NCBI GenBank assembly: GCA_964450405.1
Contig: CAYVCQ010000003.1
Span: forward strand, 248,001 to 312,000
Reading direction: 5' to 3'
Source of the DNA: WRGT01 sp964450405
GTDB taxonomy: Bacteria; Spirochaetota; UBA4802; UBA5550
Length of the DNA: 64,000 bases
This document shows positions 10,051 to 18,113 of this stretch, piece after piece. A program made the translations under genes and the position numbers. How positions within the stretch are numbered: position 1 is the stretch's first letter; each line of letters starts with the position of its first letter. Below the pieces are notes generated by a model that ran no database searches, had not been told where the DNA came from, and saw only the letters and a program-made list of their open reading frames with translations.

Positions 10051-11629
10051 GGTTATGCTCCAGGTCATTGTTATAGTCGAGATGCATAAGAAGATCGGAT
10101 CTTCCTCTTAGTTCGGCAACACTTCCAAGTCCGAGCCTCACAAGAATGCGTACCAGTTCATTTCTCCATGCGTTGTATGTATTTATAAGTCTCTGCGCAC
10201 CCCACTCAAGATCAATCTTCGGGGCCAGCCGTTTATCAGTTGTGGCAATACATCTCGGGCACCCCCGTCCCGCTGAGCATCTGCCGCATCGAACACAACC
10301 CAGGGCAATCATCTCCATTGTTCCAACTACGATGCCGTCTGCTCCAAGCGCAATGGCCTTAGCCATGTCGTAGGGATTACGTATCCCGCCGCTTGCAATT
10401 AGCGTAACACCTTCACGGACTCCCTCTGCTACAAGAAAGTTGTGAACTTTAGGAATTGCATATTCTATAGGCATTGCAATATTCTTTTTAGCAATCTCCG
10501 GAGCAGCTCCAGTACCGCCGTATCCTCCGTCAAGATGGATAATATGTGTTCCGGCAGAATAACTCCCCACGGCAACCATATCAACATCATTTGGTGTTGA
10601 TACTTTACTAGAGATAAGAGCGCGTCTGTTTATATGTTTGATCCAGTCTATCTGCTTCATGTGATCTTCAATAGAATAAACACTATGGAATGGAAACGGA
10701 GAAAATAGCGGAATGCCTACAACAGTTCCACGCATCATGGCAACTGCGGCAGTATTTTTATCCCCCAGGAGGTGACCGCCAAGACCCGGCTTTGCCCCCT
10801 GTGCATATTTAAACTCAACGATCGGAACACGCTGAATAGTTTCTTCTCTAATTCCGAAGAGACCCGTTGCAACCTGTGTGATCACGTGATCATCATATGG
10901 ACGCATCCTCTCCATGTAGCCACCTTCACCTGTACAGGTAAAGGTGTTCCATGCAACTGCGGCGCGTGCCTTTGAAAGCTGAGTTGTATTGCTTACCGAT
11001 CCGAATGACATCCCTCCGCCATACCATGGAACATCAATCTTTATATTAGGTCTGCCGTCATTTTTACGGTTAAGTTCAAGAGATGTATCAATATCCTCTT
11101 CTTTTAATTGTCTGGCCGGTTTATCCGGAAACTTGAATCTAATACGATCAAATCCTCCGCCGGAATTCCCTGTTTCATATTCAAGTCCATAATCATCCGA
11201 TGGAACATCTCCGGTTTCGGCCATCTTCCACGTGGCAAGTATCATCTCCGGGGTCCATCTGTAATCGCCAAGGACCTCCATCATCGGATTTATTTCAACT
11301 TTCAGTGCGTTTTTTGGACAGGCTGTAACACAATAACATCCTTTCTCTTCGCATTTTATTCCGAAGCAGAGGTGATCTTTCGGCTCAAGAAAATATTTAT
11401 ATCCCGGCTTCAGAACATGAACACCCTGAGGACAAATCTCCGCGCACTTACCGCATCTTATGCATTTCTCTTCATCGCGTGAAGTGATATATTTACCAAG
11501 CTCATTCCTGTATCGCGGAGGCACAGGCCGTATTGTTCTGGCTTCTGTATGTTGTATAGTCCTGGTTTTAAGAGTATTCTCAGGAATTATTGAATTAAGC
11601 CTGTTTTCGTGTACCAAAAAGTTTTCCAA
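10040..11629 (-). CDS. gltB: Glutamate synthase FMN-binding catalytic subunit with N-terminal ferredoxin domain
   Basis: 529 aa from a TTG start. An ideal GGAGGAGG lies 6 nt before this TTG, whereas the longer frame from 11674 has no site and would overlap the upstream gene by 80 nt. An N-terminal ferredoxin part (CIRCGKCAEICP, CYCVTACP) precedes the FMN TIM barrel typical of glutamate synthase (GGGMSFGSVS, CTGEGGYMERMRP, KYAQGAKPGLGGHL, VGSYSAGTHIIHLDGGYGGTG, IASGGIRNPYDMAKAIALGADG). A cysteine-rich stretch CVRCGRCSAGRGCPRC follows, at the position of the Fe-S ligands in GltB. It makes glutamate from 2-oxoglutarate and ammonia. Electrons may come from ferredoxin or from the GltD-like insert in the HdrA protein of the same operon. 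It overlaps both neighbouring genes. Confidence 0.88.
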   Translation of the reverse strand: MENFLVHENRLNSIIPENTLKTRTIQHTEARTIRPVPPRYRNELGKYITSRDEEKCIRCGKCAEICPQGVHVLKPGYKYFLEPKDHLCFGIKCEEKGCYCVTACPKNALKVEINPMMEVLGDYRWTPEMILATWKMAETGDVPSDDYGLEYETGNSGGGFDRIRFKFPDKPARQLKEEDIDTSLELNRKNDGRPNIKIDVPWYGGGMSFGSVSNTTQLSKARAAVAWNTFTCTGEGGYMERMRPYDDHVITQVATGLFGIREETIQRVPIVEFKYAQGAKPGLGGHLLGDKNTAAVAMMRGTVVGIPLFSPFPFHSVYSIEDHMKQIDWIKHINRRALISSKVSTPNDVDMVAVGSYSAGTHIIHLDGGYGGTGAAPEIAKKNIAMPIEYAIPKVHNFLVAEGVREGVTLIASGGIRNPYDMAKAIALGADGIVVGTMEMIALGCVRCGRCSAGRGCPRCIATTDKRLAPKIDLEWGAQRLINTYNAWRNELVRILVRLGLGSVAELRGRSDLLMHLDYNNDLEHNHEK

Positions 11630-13010
11630 AGGTTTCCTCCTCCAGTTGTTCAAAAAACATTGCGCGTCCCACATCTCCGCGCAGTCTTCTTGCGTCTCTT
11701 ATCCCCATGGCTCCCATAAGTTCAACCATCTGATCGTGCCATGCCGCAATCAGATTTGTCATACGGCCCACGCTGTAGTCAAAGCCCGCTTCTTTAATTT
11801 TCGCAGGACATGCTTTTTCACCTGCACACTCTCCGCAGAGTTTGCACTCAAGAGAAACAAGAAGAGGCAGCTCAATCGATACAAGATCTGTACCGCAGAG
11901 AAGCCCCTTCGCCATATGTTCCGGGAGTGCAATACCACCCCCTGCGATAAGAGTTATATCATCTCTTTTTCCGTTTTCAATCATTGCCTTATGAACTGCG
12001 CGAATCATATCTTTTATATGCTGAGGATTTGCAGCACCGGTCTGTCTGCCGTTGGTATCGGCAGCTATATGAATGACTTCAACATCACTTTCAGAGAGTT
12101 TCACAGCCCGGTTTACACCATCATTGTCGAGTTCAACTCTTATAGAAACAACGATATCGGGATTTATCCGTTTCAGTTCTTTAATGCGGCTCTGTATATC
12201 ACCGGAATTTTCAATTTCAGCAAATACAGTTTTTTTCAGTATCTCTGCAGGAATTAACGGAGCATCGGCAGAAAAATAAAACGCTATATGAGGAAGATAT
12301 TTATCTCTGTCTTTATCATCATTTAATGGTAAAGGCCATTTCTTCGAATTCATAAGAACGATTAACTCAGTTCTGTAAACTGATTCAATTAAAATCGCAT
12401 CAAGCATCGGCAGATCATAATTTGACGGCATCATATCAACTATCATAGGCATCGGCGTTGAAATTATCGGAGGGATATCGGTACAGAGTTCGCCATCTTT
12501 CATCACCAGAAATGAATTCTTCTTACCAATATCGGTGGCAGTGCTGATATACTCCCGCCCGTGAATTCCATCTCTTGTGGGCCTTACAATCTCCGACATA
12601 TCGGTCCACATGGAATCAAAACCGTAACCGGAATATTTTCCGCCGTAACCTGCTCCGGATACCGGGATCTTCGCAGTTTCAGCCTGAAGCCATGTTGTCT
12701 GAATTATCTGCGGTGTCCAGTAGTCATTCCCGAGTTTCGTATACTCAGGATTGATCGACAGACGAAGCAGATTTTTTGTACAATCCTGAACGCATGAGAA
12801 GCATCCCATACAATCAAAAAACAGAGCGTCCACATCTTCCATATTTCTGATATATTTAACTTCGTCTCTGTGTCTATCATAAACACAGGCTTTCTTAACA
12901 CAGTTATGACATCTTGCGCAATCTTCTCTCCAATCGATGATGCCGAATTTACCGATTCTCGGTCGTCGTGGAGGGACAGGTTTTGTTTCTATATGATATT
13001 TTTCCGGCAT
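11595..13010 (-). CDS. Diverged glutamate-synthase-like FMN-domain protein with ferredoxin motifs
   Basis: 471 aa, a paralogue of the next gene. Shared features are the N-terminal cysteine motifs (CARCHNC, CMGCFSCVQDC), the DYWTPQIIQTTW block (compare DYRWTPEMILATW) and the barrel end IAGGGIALPEHMAKGLLCGTD followed by CKLCGECAGEKACP. The FMN and substrate signatures of the active paralogue (GGGMSFG, CTGEGGY, DGGYGGTG) are missing, so it is probably an electron-transfer or structural subunit, not a second synthase. The start has GGAG 7 nt upstream. It lies 25 nt from metF and overlaps the following gene by 35 nt. The fold is confident; loss of activity is inferred. Confidence 0.75.
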   Translation of the reverse strand: MPEKYHIETKPVPPRRPRIGKFGIIDWREDCARCHNCVKKACVYDRHRDEVKYIRNMEDVDALFFDCMGCFSCVQDCTKNLLRLSINPEYTKLGNDYWTPQIIQTTWLQAETAKIPVSGAGYGGKYSGYGFDSMWTDMSEIVRPTRDGIHGREYISTATDIGKKNSFLVMKDGELCTDIPPIISTPMPMIVDMMPSNYDLPMLDAILIESVYRTELIVLMNSKKWPLPLNDDKDRDKYLPHIAFYFSADAPLIPAEILKKTVFAEIENSGDIQSRIKELKRINPDIVVSIRVELDNDGVNRAVKLSESDVEVIHIAADTNGRQTGAANPQHIKDMIRAVHKAMIENGKRDDITLIAGGGIALPEHMAKGLLCGTDLVSIELPLLVSLECKLCGECAGEKACPAKIKEAGFDYSVGRMTNLIAAWHDQMVELMGAMGIRDARRLRGDVGRAMFFEQLEEETFGKLFGTRKQA

Positions 13011-13035
13011 AAATTATCTCCAGGTTTCCATTTTA

Positions 13036-13950
13036 TCATTTACCGGATAATCCGGAGGCTGAAAGAATTTCAGGCAGGAGATGTTCCTTCCCCCCCGACA
13101 GAATATGTATTCCTCTTAAACCGTTTATATTTTTTATTTTTCCGATTATCTCAACACAGATAGCAACACCCTCTTTTTTCTGTGCCTCGGCGCTTCCTGC
13201 TGATCTTAATCTTTCGATTATAGAATCAGGAATGTTAAAGTCTGTATATTTATCTCTCAGAGTTTCGGCCTCTTCAGCGCTTTCAAGGGGGAGTATTCCA
13301 GCCAGAACGGCAGCCTTATCAGTAACTCCAGCTTCTTTTGCCGCCGACATCCATGCGGCAAACCCATCGACATCGAATACTGCATGTGTCTGAATAAATC
13401 CTGCACCTGCTTCAGCCTTCTGTGACAGCCGGAGAATATTCAGTTCCATAGGCTTCATAAAGGGATTGGCAACTGCACCCGTAATCATACTGAAAGATCC
13501 ATTTATTTTTGTTCCGTTAAGAAGCTCACCACAATTGCGCATTTTATCAGTCATTGCTAAAAGCTGAGTGGAATCGATATCATAGACATTTGCAGACTCA
13601 TTACTGTCAGTGAGAACCTGATGATACCCCGAAAGGCAGAGCATATTTCCTATGCCAAGTGATGATGCTCCAAGGATATCGGACTGCATAGCAATACGGT
13701 TTCTATCACGTGTAACCATCTGAAAAACAGGTTCAATACCGGCCTGCATCAAGTGCAGTGAAGAAGCTAAACTTGACATAGATACACCAAATGGGTTATC
13801 CGATACATTTACCGCTGTTGGAACCTGTTTCAGGTAATCGATGATGGAATTGAAATGCTTCAAATCTGATTCCGCACCGGGAAGATATTCCGCTGTGACC
13901 ATAAAATCTTTATCTTTTATCTGATCAGCGAATTTTTTTTCTTTTTTCAT
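13036..13950 (-). CDS. metF: Methylenetetrahydrofolate reductase
   Basis: 304 aa, MetF family. It reduces 5,10-methylene-THF to 5-methyl-THF using FAD, a step of the methyl branch of the Wood-Ljungdahl pathway and of methionine synthesis. Visible are the N-terminal VTAEYLPG strand (family E-x-x-P-x-G theme), the VSDNP block, the NMLCLSGYH strand and the AGAGFIQTHAVFD motif (compare GADFFQTQ in the family). In Moorella-type systems MetF forms a complex with MetV, HdrABC and MvhD, all of which follow in this operon. Here the three glutamate synthase genes are placed between metF and hdrC. The start has only a weak ribosome site. Confidence 0.87.
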   Translation of the reverse strand: MKKEKKFADQIKDKDFMVTAEYLPGAESDLKHFNSIIDYLKQVPTAVNVSDNPFGVSMSSLASSLHLMQAGIEPVFQMVTRDRNRIAMQSDILGASSLGIGNMLCLSGYHQVLTDSNESANVYDIDSTQLLAMTDKMRNCGELLNGTKINGSFSMITGAVANPFMKPMELNILRLSQKAEAGAGFIQTHAVFDVDGFAAWMSAAKEAGVTDKAAVLAGILPLESAEEAETLRDKYTDFNIPDSIIERLRSAGSAEAQKKEGVAICVEIIGKIKNINGLRGIHILSGGKEHLLPEILSASGLSGK

Positions 13951-13953
13951 AAT

Positions 13954-14067
13954 CTATTCACCAGAACTTTTTATATGCGGACGCTTCGCGCTCGCAGGAG
14001 GAAGATGAAGCCGGTCACTATAACCCGGCCCCATAAATGCTGCACACATCAAAAACAAAAACCTCAT
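13954..14067 (-). CDS. Possible 37-aa small ORF
   Basis: The 200-nt gap between the MvhD-like gene and metF holds an open frame of 37 codons (ATG at 14067, TAG at 13954). The second half (GPGYSDRLHLPPASAKR) is encoded by distinctly G+C-rich DNA inside an AT-rich gap. There is no clear ribosome site and I recognise no family. It may be a remnant of a deleted gene, or chance. The same DNA (13977-13996) can form an imperfect hairpin. Confidence 0.2.
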   Translation of the reverse strand: MRFLFLMCAAFMGPGYSDRLHLPPASAKRPHIKSSGE

Positions 14068-14150
14068 AGATGATCAATCTATTACTTCATGAAATCTCAA
14101 CGGAGAGTCCCACTCAGGATTTTTCATCATAAATTATTTTTAAAAATTAA

Positions 14151-14597
14151 TTAGCAGGATGCTGCTGCGGTCTCAGCAACGGTCACTCCGGCTGGATTAA
14201 CATTCATAAGTCTTAACTTACTGCTGAACTCCGCTATTTCAGAAACAACTCCGGCAACGCCGTCTCTTTTTAGAGCAATAACGGTCATTCTTTCTTTTCC
14301 AAGACCGGTTTCTTCTATTATTGAATTTACACCCTCGGCTCTTTTCAATGCACGAAGATTCCCTTCAAGATTATGACATTTAGAAGCTGGACAGGTAAGA
14401 AGCACCAGACCGTCAGCTCCCTTCTCGAAAGCTTTCACTAAATAGAGCAGATCAACCTTACCCGAGCAGGGAAGTGCTATAAGTTTAAGCTCATCACCGG
14501 CACCGACATTTATGGAAGCATTTAACTCATCATAATTGAAACTTGTTGAACAGTACATAACAAATAATTTTAATGACCTAACAACTGTTATATTCAT
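14151..14597 (-). CDS. Second, diverged MvhD/FlpD-like protein
   Basis: 148 aa, first gene of the operon. The KAFEKGADGLVLLTCP segment and the downstream SKCHNLEGN motif match the MvhD family, but the N-terminal CCQYCSY block of the canonical copy (683-1144) is replaced by MYCSTSFNYDEL, leaving C16, C44, C68 and C73. Four cysteines could still bind a [2Fe-2S] cluster in an altered setting. Having two MvhD-like proteins suggests two electron entry or exit ports on the complex, for example one for MetF/MetV and one for glutamate synthase. That role is inference. The ribosome site is weak (GGGG about 7 nt upstream). Confidence 0.7.
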   Translation of the reverse strand: MNITVVRSLKLFVMYCSTSFNYDELNASINVGAGDELKLIALPCSGKVDLLYLVKAFEKGADGLVLLTCPASKCHNLEGNLRALKRAEGVNSIIEETGLGKERMTVIALKRDGVAGVVSEIAEFSSKLRLMNVNPAGVTVAETAAASC

Positions 14598-14654
14598 AAT
14601 GCTGCCCCGATATATTTAATAAATTAATCCACGGAATATCGGCCTTTAAATTTA

Positions 14655-14894
14655 ATCAATTAAAATTGATGATCGATGTTTCATTTTTGTAAATTTTTAA
14701 CAACACCGAAATTTGGTGTTACATTTTTGTAGCGTGAAATTTTATTTATTACGAAGTATGATCGGCGATAGTATGTAATTTAATTATTATACATTTTTGT
14801 AACTTTAATTACAGTGCACCCTCTTTTACTTTATACACATTCACAATAATGTTTCATTTCAAATATTATTTTATACATTTATGTTTTAAATGTA
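14655..14894 (-). promoter_or_regulatory. Promoter region of the Met/GOGAT/Hdr operon with repeated TACA-N4-TGTA boxes
   Basis: The 321-nt gap between the GNAT gene and the MvhD-like gene contains near-identical boxes TACATTTTTGTA at 14720-14731 and 14790-14801, a one-mismatch copy at 14680-14691, and TACATTTATGTT at 14874-14885. The last lies in a perfect 8-bp inverted repeat (14874-14894). A minus-strand TATAAT (14786-14791) overlaps the 14790 box, so a bound protein would block polymerase. No good TTGACA and no sigma-54 GG-N10-GC signal is visible. Other palindromes are ATCAAT-TAAA-ATTGAT (14655-14670) and AACACC-N7-GGTGTT (14702-14720). The inverted repeat at 14874 could also weakly terminate the nif operon. 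Confidence 0.55.
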
Positions 14895-14918
14895 AAACCA
14901 GATCTCTAAATACAATTT

Positions 14919-15371
14919 CTATGAAATGGATTTATAGTGAAGAGTCATTCTGCTTATTTTAAAATTTTGCCTTTCATAAAAAGAAATTGCCTGTTTATTT
15001 CTCAAATCTGCTGCGAGTTGAATTCTTAAAGCATTTTGGTCTCTACCCCAATCAGCCGCCTGATCCAAAAGCATCTTTCCTATTCCTTTGTTACGGAATT
15101 CCGGTTTAACATAGAGATCTTCAAGAAGAACCGATAATCCGCCAGCGGCAGTTGACACTACTTTTTGCAGATTTACCATCCCGATAATATGCGATCCGGT
15201 TTCTGATACGAAGATTGTTCCTCCATTTTCACCGCAGATAATAATACTAAGTGCTTTTTTTTGTTTTGCCGGATCAATCTCAAAGTCATCTTCAATTGAA
15301 AAAAGTTCCGCCAGCAGGACCGTAAGTGTCTCTATATCAGACATCACAGCTTTTCTTATTATTATATCCAT
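14919..15371 (-). CDS. GNAT-family N-acetyltransferase
   Basis: 150 aa, Gcn5-related acetyltransferase fold. The acetyl-CoA motif is seen in LYVKPEFRNKGIGKMLLDQA (compare R/Q-x-x-G-x-G/A), followed by the typical C-terminal FYERQNFKISRMTLHYK. The substrate is unknown. It starts 21 nt after the nifV-like gene with GAGG upstream, so it appears to be the last gene of the nif operon. GNAT proteins turn up near nif genes in several anaerobes, but no function is established from this sequence. The downstream gap holds the promoter of the next operon. Confidence 0.85.
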   Translation of the reverse strand: MDIIIRKAVMSDIETLTVLLAELFSIEDDFEIDPAKQKKALSIIICGENGGTIFVSETGSHIIGMVNLQKVVSTAAGGLSVLLEDLYVKPEFRNKGIGKMLLDQAADWGRDQNALRIQLAADLRNKQAISFYERQNFKISRMTLHYKSIS

Positions 15372-15392
15372 ATCGATCCTCTAAATTAAACA

Positions 15393-16946
15393 TCATAATG
15401 CAGTCAGATTATATTTTGCAGAGATCTGATTTATAATATTGAGATAACTTTCAATAAAGAGAACCATGGAGTCCTTTCCATATGATTCATCTGAATATAT
15501 AATACTTTCATGTTCCGCAGTAATAAAAAATGATTCCGCATGCCCCGAAGAACCGCCTGACCCTGAAAAAGAGTATTGAATTATATTCAGCTGAATTCTG
15601 AACAATTCTTTCAGTGCTCTGATTACCGCATCCCATTTTGTATTTTCCGATGAAAAAGATTTCTTAAATCCCCCTTTAATTGATGTTATCTCGATTGTTA
15701 CCGAATGATTTTTTTCTTTCAAATTCTGTTTTGAATAATAATATGAATTCAAATACCATATATTACTGTTCACCAGACCCTCTTCAAATAGAAGAGTCAA
15801 TATATCAGAGCCACTTACTGAATTTTTTTTATCAGCCAGCAATTTGAATTCATCCATCAGCTCGATATCCCCCGACATCAGCATACCATCCCCGGTAAGA
15901 TCCTTTATTCTTGCATTAAAACCGCTAATTCCTGAATGACGGGAAAGGACAAATCTATGTGGAGAATATCCGAAATCATCCGGAGAAAGAATAGAATATG
16001 TTGAAGTCGAAAGCACCATTCCATTCTGATGAACTCCAGAACTGTGCGAAAATGCATTTCTTCCAGCAACCGGTTTATTTGGATGAATGGAAATCCCTGT
16101 GAATATACTTAGATCTCTGACTGATTCCGAAAAATGTTCCATATTTAATGAAGTCTTCATATTTCTGTAATAATCAGGTCTTGTTATAAATACCGCGGCC
16201 AATTCTTCAAGAGGGCTGTTTCCCCCTCTTTCCCCCACACCAAGCAGTGTAACCTCCGCCTGCCTGGCTCCCGCCGAGAGCCCCGACAAAGTATTTGCAG
16301 CAGCAAGACCGAGATCATTGTGACAGTGCACACTTATGCGGGCTTTACCGCTACTGAAAGCATCTACTTCTTCGTATAACCTTTGTATAAGATTAAAAAA
16401 TTCACCGGGCTGAATATACCCGACTGTATCGGCAATATTTACAACATCGGCTCCGGCATCGGTTACCATCGTACAGAATTCTGATAAAAACTCAGGCTCA
16501 GTCCGCGTTGCATCTTCTGCGCCAATCTCTACAAAGTCGGCAAAATGAGCCGCACTCTCCACTGCATCAACTGCAATTCTTATTATTTCACTTCTGCTTT
16601 TCCGGAGTTTTAATCTTCTATGTATAGGCGAAGTGGCGATAGAAGTATGAATATATCGTATTTTAGCGTTTCGTATTGCTTCGCCTGCTTTTTTTATATC
16701 ATCATACCTGGCTCTGGCCATAGCTGATATCGCGGATATCTCCAGTGATTCGGCAATCCTCTGCACAGCTGCAAACTGTCCTGATGATGATGCTGGAAAT
16801 CCCGCCTCAATAATATCAACTCCCATCTTCTCAAGATGCCCCGCCATAATAATCTTTTCTTTGAGTCCCAGAGAAAAACCAGGCGACTGATCTCCATCAC
16901 GCAGAGTTGTATCGAGTATAATAATTTTTTTCTGCGATGAGGTCAT
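15393..16946 (-). CDS. nifV: Homocitrate synthase / 2-isopropylmalate synthase family, nifV candidate
   Basis: 517 aa, DRE-TIM metallolyase. Motifs: DTTLRDGDQSPG at the N terminus, ISVHCHNDLGLAAANT with the metal-binding HxH, GVGERGGNSPLEE, and HSSGVHQNG. The length and the last 120 residues (ITSIKGGFKKSF onward) resemble the LeuA dimer/regulatory domain, which short NifV proteins lack. By sequence alone it is a LeuA-type enzyme. Its place inside the nif operon argues that it makes homocitrate for the iron-molybdenum cofactor from acetyl-CoA and 2-oxoglutarate. Start 1 nt after the HEPN-like gene's stop. Alternatives are genuine LeuA or citramalate synthase. Confidence 0.75.
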   Translation of the reverse strand: MTSSQKKIIILDTTLRDGDQSPGFSLGLKEKIIMAGHLEKMGVDIIEAGFPASSSGQFAAVQRIAESLEISAISAMARARYDDIKKAGEAIRNAKIRYIHTSIATSPIHRRLKLRKSRSEIIRIAVDAVESAAHFADFVEIGAEDATRTEPEFLSEFCTMVTDAGADVVNIADTVGYIQPGEFFNLIQRLYEEVDAFSSGKARISVHCHNDLGLAAANTLSGLSAGARQAEVTLLGVGERGGNSPLEELAAVFITRPDYYRNMKTSLNMEHFSESVRDLSIFTGISIHPNKPVAGRNAFSHSSGVHQNGMVLSTSTYSILSPDDFGYSPHRFVLSRHSGISGFNARIKDLTGDGMLMSGDIELMDEFKLLADKKNSVSGSDILTLLFEEGLVNSNIWYLNSYYYSKQNLKEKNHSVTIEITSIKGGFKKSFSSENTKWDAVIRALKELFRIQLNIIQYSFSGSGGSSGHAESFFITAEHESIIYSDESYGKDSMVLFIESYLNIINQISAKYNLTAL

Positions 16947-16947
16947 T

Positions 16948-17409
16948 TTATTCCACTGACTTCAGATATAATTCTGTTTGTTGATATATACGTTTCATCA
17001 CATTAATAAAAAAAGGTACATCTTCAATCTCCGGAATCTTAGATGAAATGTCATCCTCGGAACAGATCATCTGCATGCTGTCCATTACGTTCATGTCATT
17101 GACAAGGCCTTCATCAAAACCTATAATGTTTTTTGAAAACTCAGCCATCCCGGAAAGAGTATGGCAAAACGGCAGAGTGCCATTCTGAATCAGGACTCCC
17201 ATAATCAGCTTCTCTATTGCTATTGCAGACATGTTGTAAATTAACACAGGAGTGAAATGATCCCTACGCGCAGCCGATTTTTCTACAATGGACATATACA
17301 TAACACCATAGGAATAAAAATCATCCCAGGTTGAATTTTTATATTTCTTTGAGTCATTCGTTTCGACACCAACATTCATGACGCTTTCATTCATAACACC
17401 CTCCTTCAT
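16948..17409 (-). CDS. HEPN-domain-like protein in the nif operon
   Basis: 153 aa. The stretch IYNMSAIAIEKLIMGVLIQNGTLPFCHTLSGMAEF has the helical pattern of HEPN proteins (small-residue-rich helix, xEKxxxxxL, then H-x-L-x-x-L). No partner nucleotidyltransferase is nearby and I see no clear R-x4-6-H RNase motif. The start is an ATG overlapping the modC stop (ATGA) with AAGGAG upstream; a second ATG 15 nt on also has AAGGAGG, and the N terminus repeats VM-N/K-E-x-V three times. Its place between modC and the nifV-like gene suggests a part in molybdenum or cofactor handling, which is a guess. Confidence 0.5.
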   Translation of the reverse strand: MKEGVMNESVMNVGVETNDSKKYKNSTWDDFYSYGVMYMSIVEKSAARRDHFTPVLIYNMSAIAIEKLIMGVLIQNGTLPFCHTLSGMAEFSKNIIGFDEGLVNDMNVMDSMQMICSEDDISSKIPEIEDVPFFINVMKRIYQQTELYLKSVE

Positions 17410-18113
17410 GACACTCTCCTTGCGGCAGCTTCTAATGCTGCTATTCTGCCAAAACAATTACTTTTATGAGAGACATCACTTTCAATGACTCCGTTTTTCA
17501 ATTGCACAACCCTTTCTGCAAGTTTTACAACCTCAGCACGATCATGAGAAACCATTATAATCGTGAGACCGAGAAGATCTCTCCACTTCAGCAGTTCGCT
17601 GTGAAATACTTTTTTTGTCTCTACGTCAAGCGCCGAAAACGGCTCATCGAGTAAAAGAATTTCAGGTCCTCTTGAAACAGCGCGGATCAATGCACAACGC
17701 TGCTTCTGTCCACTTGAAAGTTTATCAGGATAAAGACCGGAAATACCCTCCAGCTGAGCCATTTTAATAAATCCATCTGTCCGGATTCTGTCACCGCATG
17801 CGTATAATATATTTTCACGAAAAGTCATATTCGGAAACAGTGCGTAATCCTGAAATACGAATCCGATCTTTCTTTTTCTAACAGGCATGGATTTTTTAAT
17901 TACTGAATCATACCAGACTACATCATTGCTGAGTATATAACCTGAATCCGGTTCTGTAAGACCCGCCAGACATCTAAGCAGAGTCGTCTTACCGCTTCCC
18001 GAGACACCTGTTATCGCTACAAAAGACTTATGCTCTATATTAAAATCGGTTTTAAGACTCATACTACCATCTGATGAAACGAGATTTTTATTTATTTGAA
18101 TTTTTAACATCAT
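17406..18113 (-). CDS. modC: Molybdate ABC transporter ATPase (ModC-like, no TOBE domain)
   Basis: 235 aa ABC ATPase: Walker A GVSGSGKTT, Q-loop FVFQDYALFPNMT, signature LSSGQKQR, Walker B ILLLDEPFSALD, switch His in MVSHDR. Paired with modB and placed in the nif operon, molybdate is the likely substrate. ModC proteins are usually about 350 aa with a C-terminal molybdate-binding TOBE domain; this one stops just after the ATPase core. It overlaps modB at the start and the HEPN-like gene at the end. No modA is in the window. Confidence 0.82.
   Translation of the reverse strand: MMLKIQINKNLVSSDGSMSLKTDFNIEHKSFVAITGVSGSGKTTLLRCLAGLTEPDSGYILSNDVVWYDSVIKKSMPVRKRKIGFVFQDYALFPNMTFRENILYACGDRIRTDGFIKMAQLEGISGLYPDKLSSGQKQRCALIRAVSRGPEILLLDEPFSALDVETKKVFHSELLKWRDLLGLTIIMVSHDRAEVVKLAERVVQLKNGVIESDVSHKSNCFGRIAALEAAARRVS

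Noticed and set aside
11460..12257. Plus-strand open frame of 265 codons
   Set aside because: It lies fully opposite the two glutamate synthase FMN-domain genes, has no ribosome site and a composition (many Cys, His, Ser, Phe) typical of antisense shadows.
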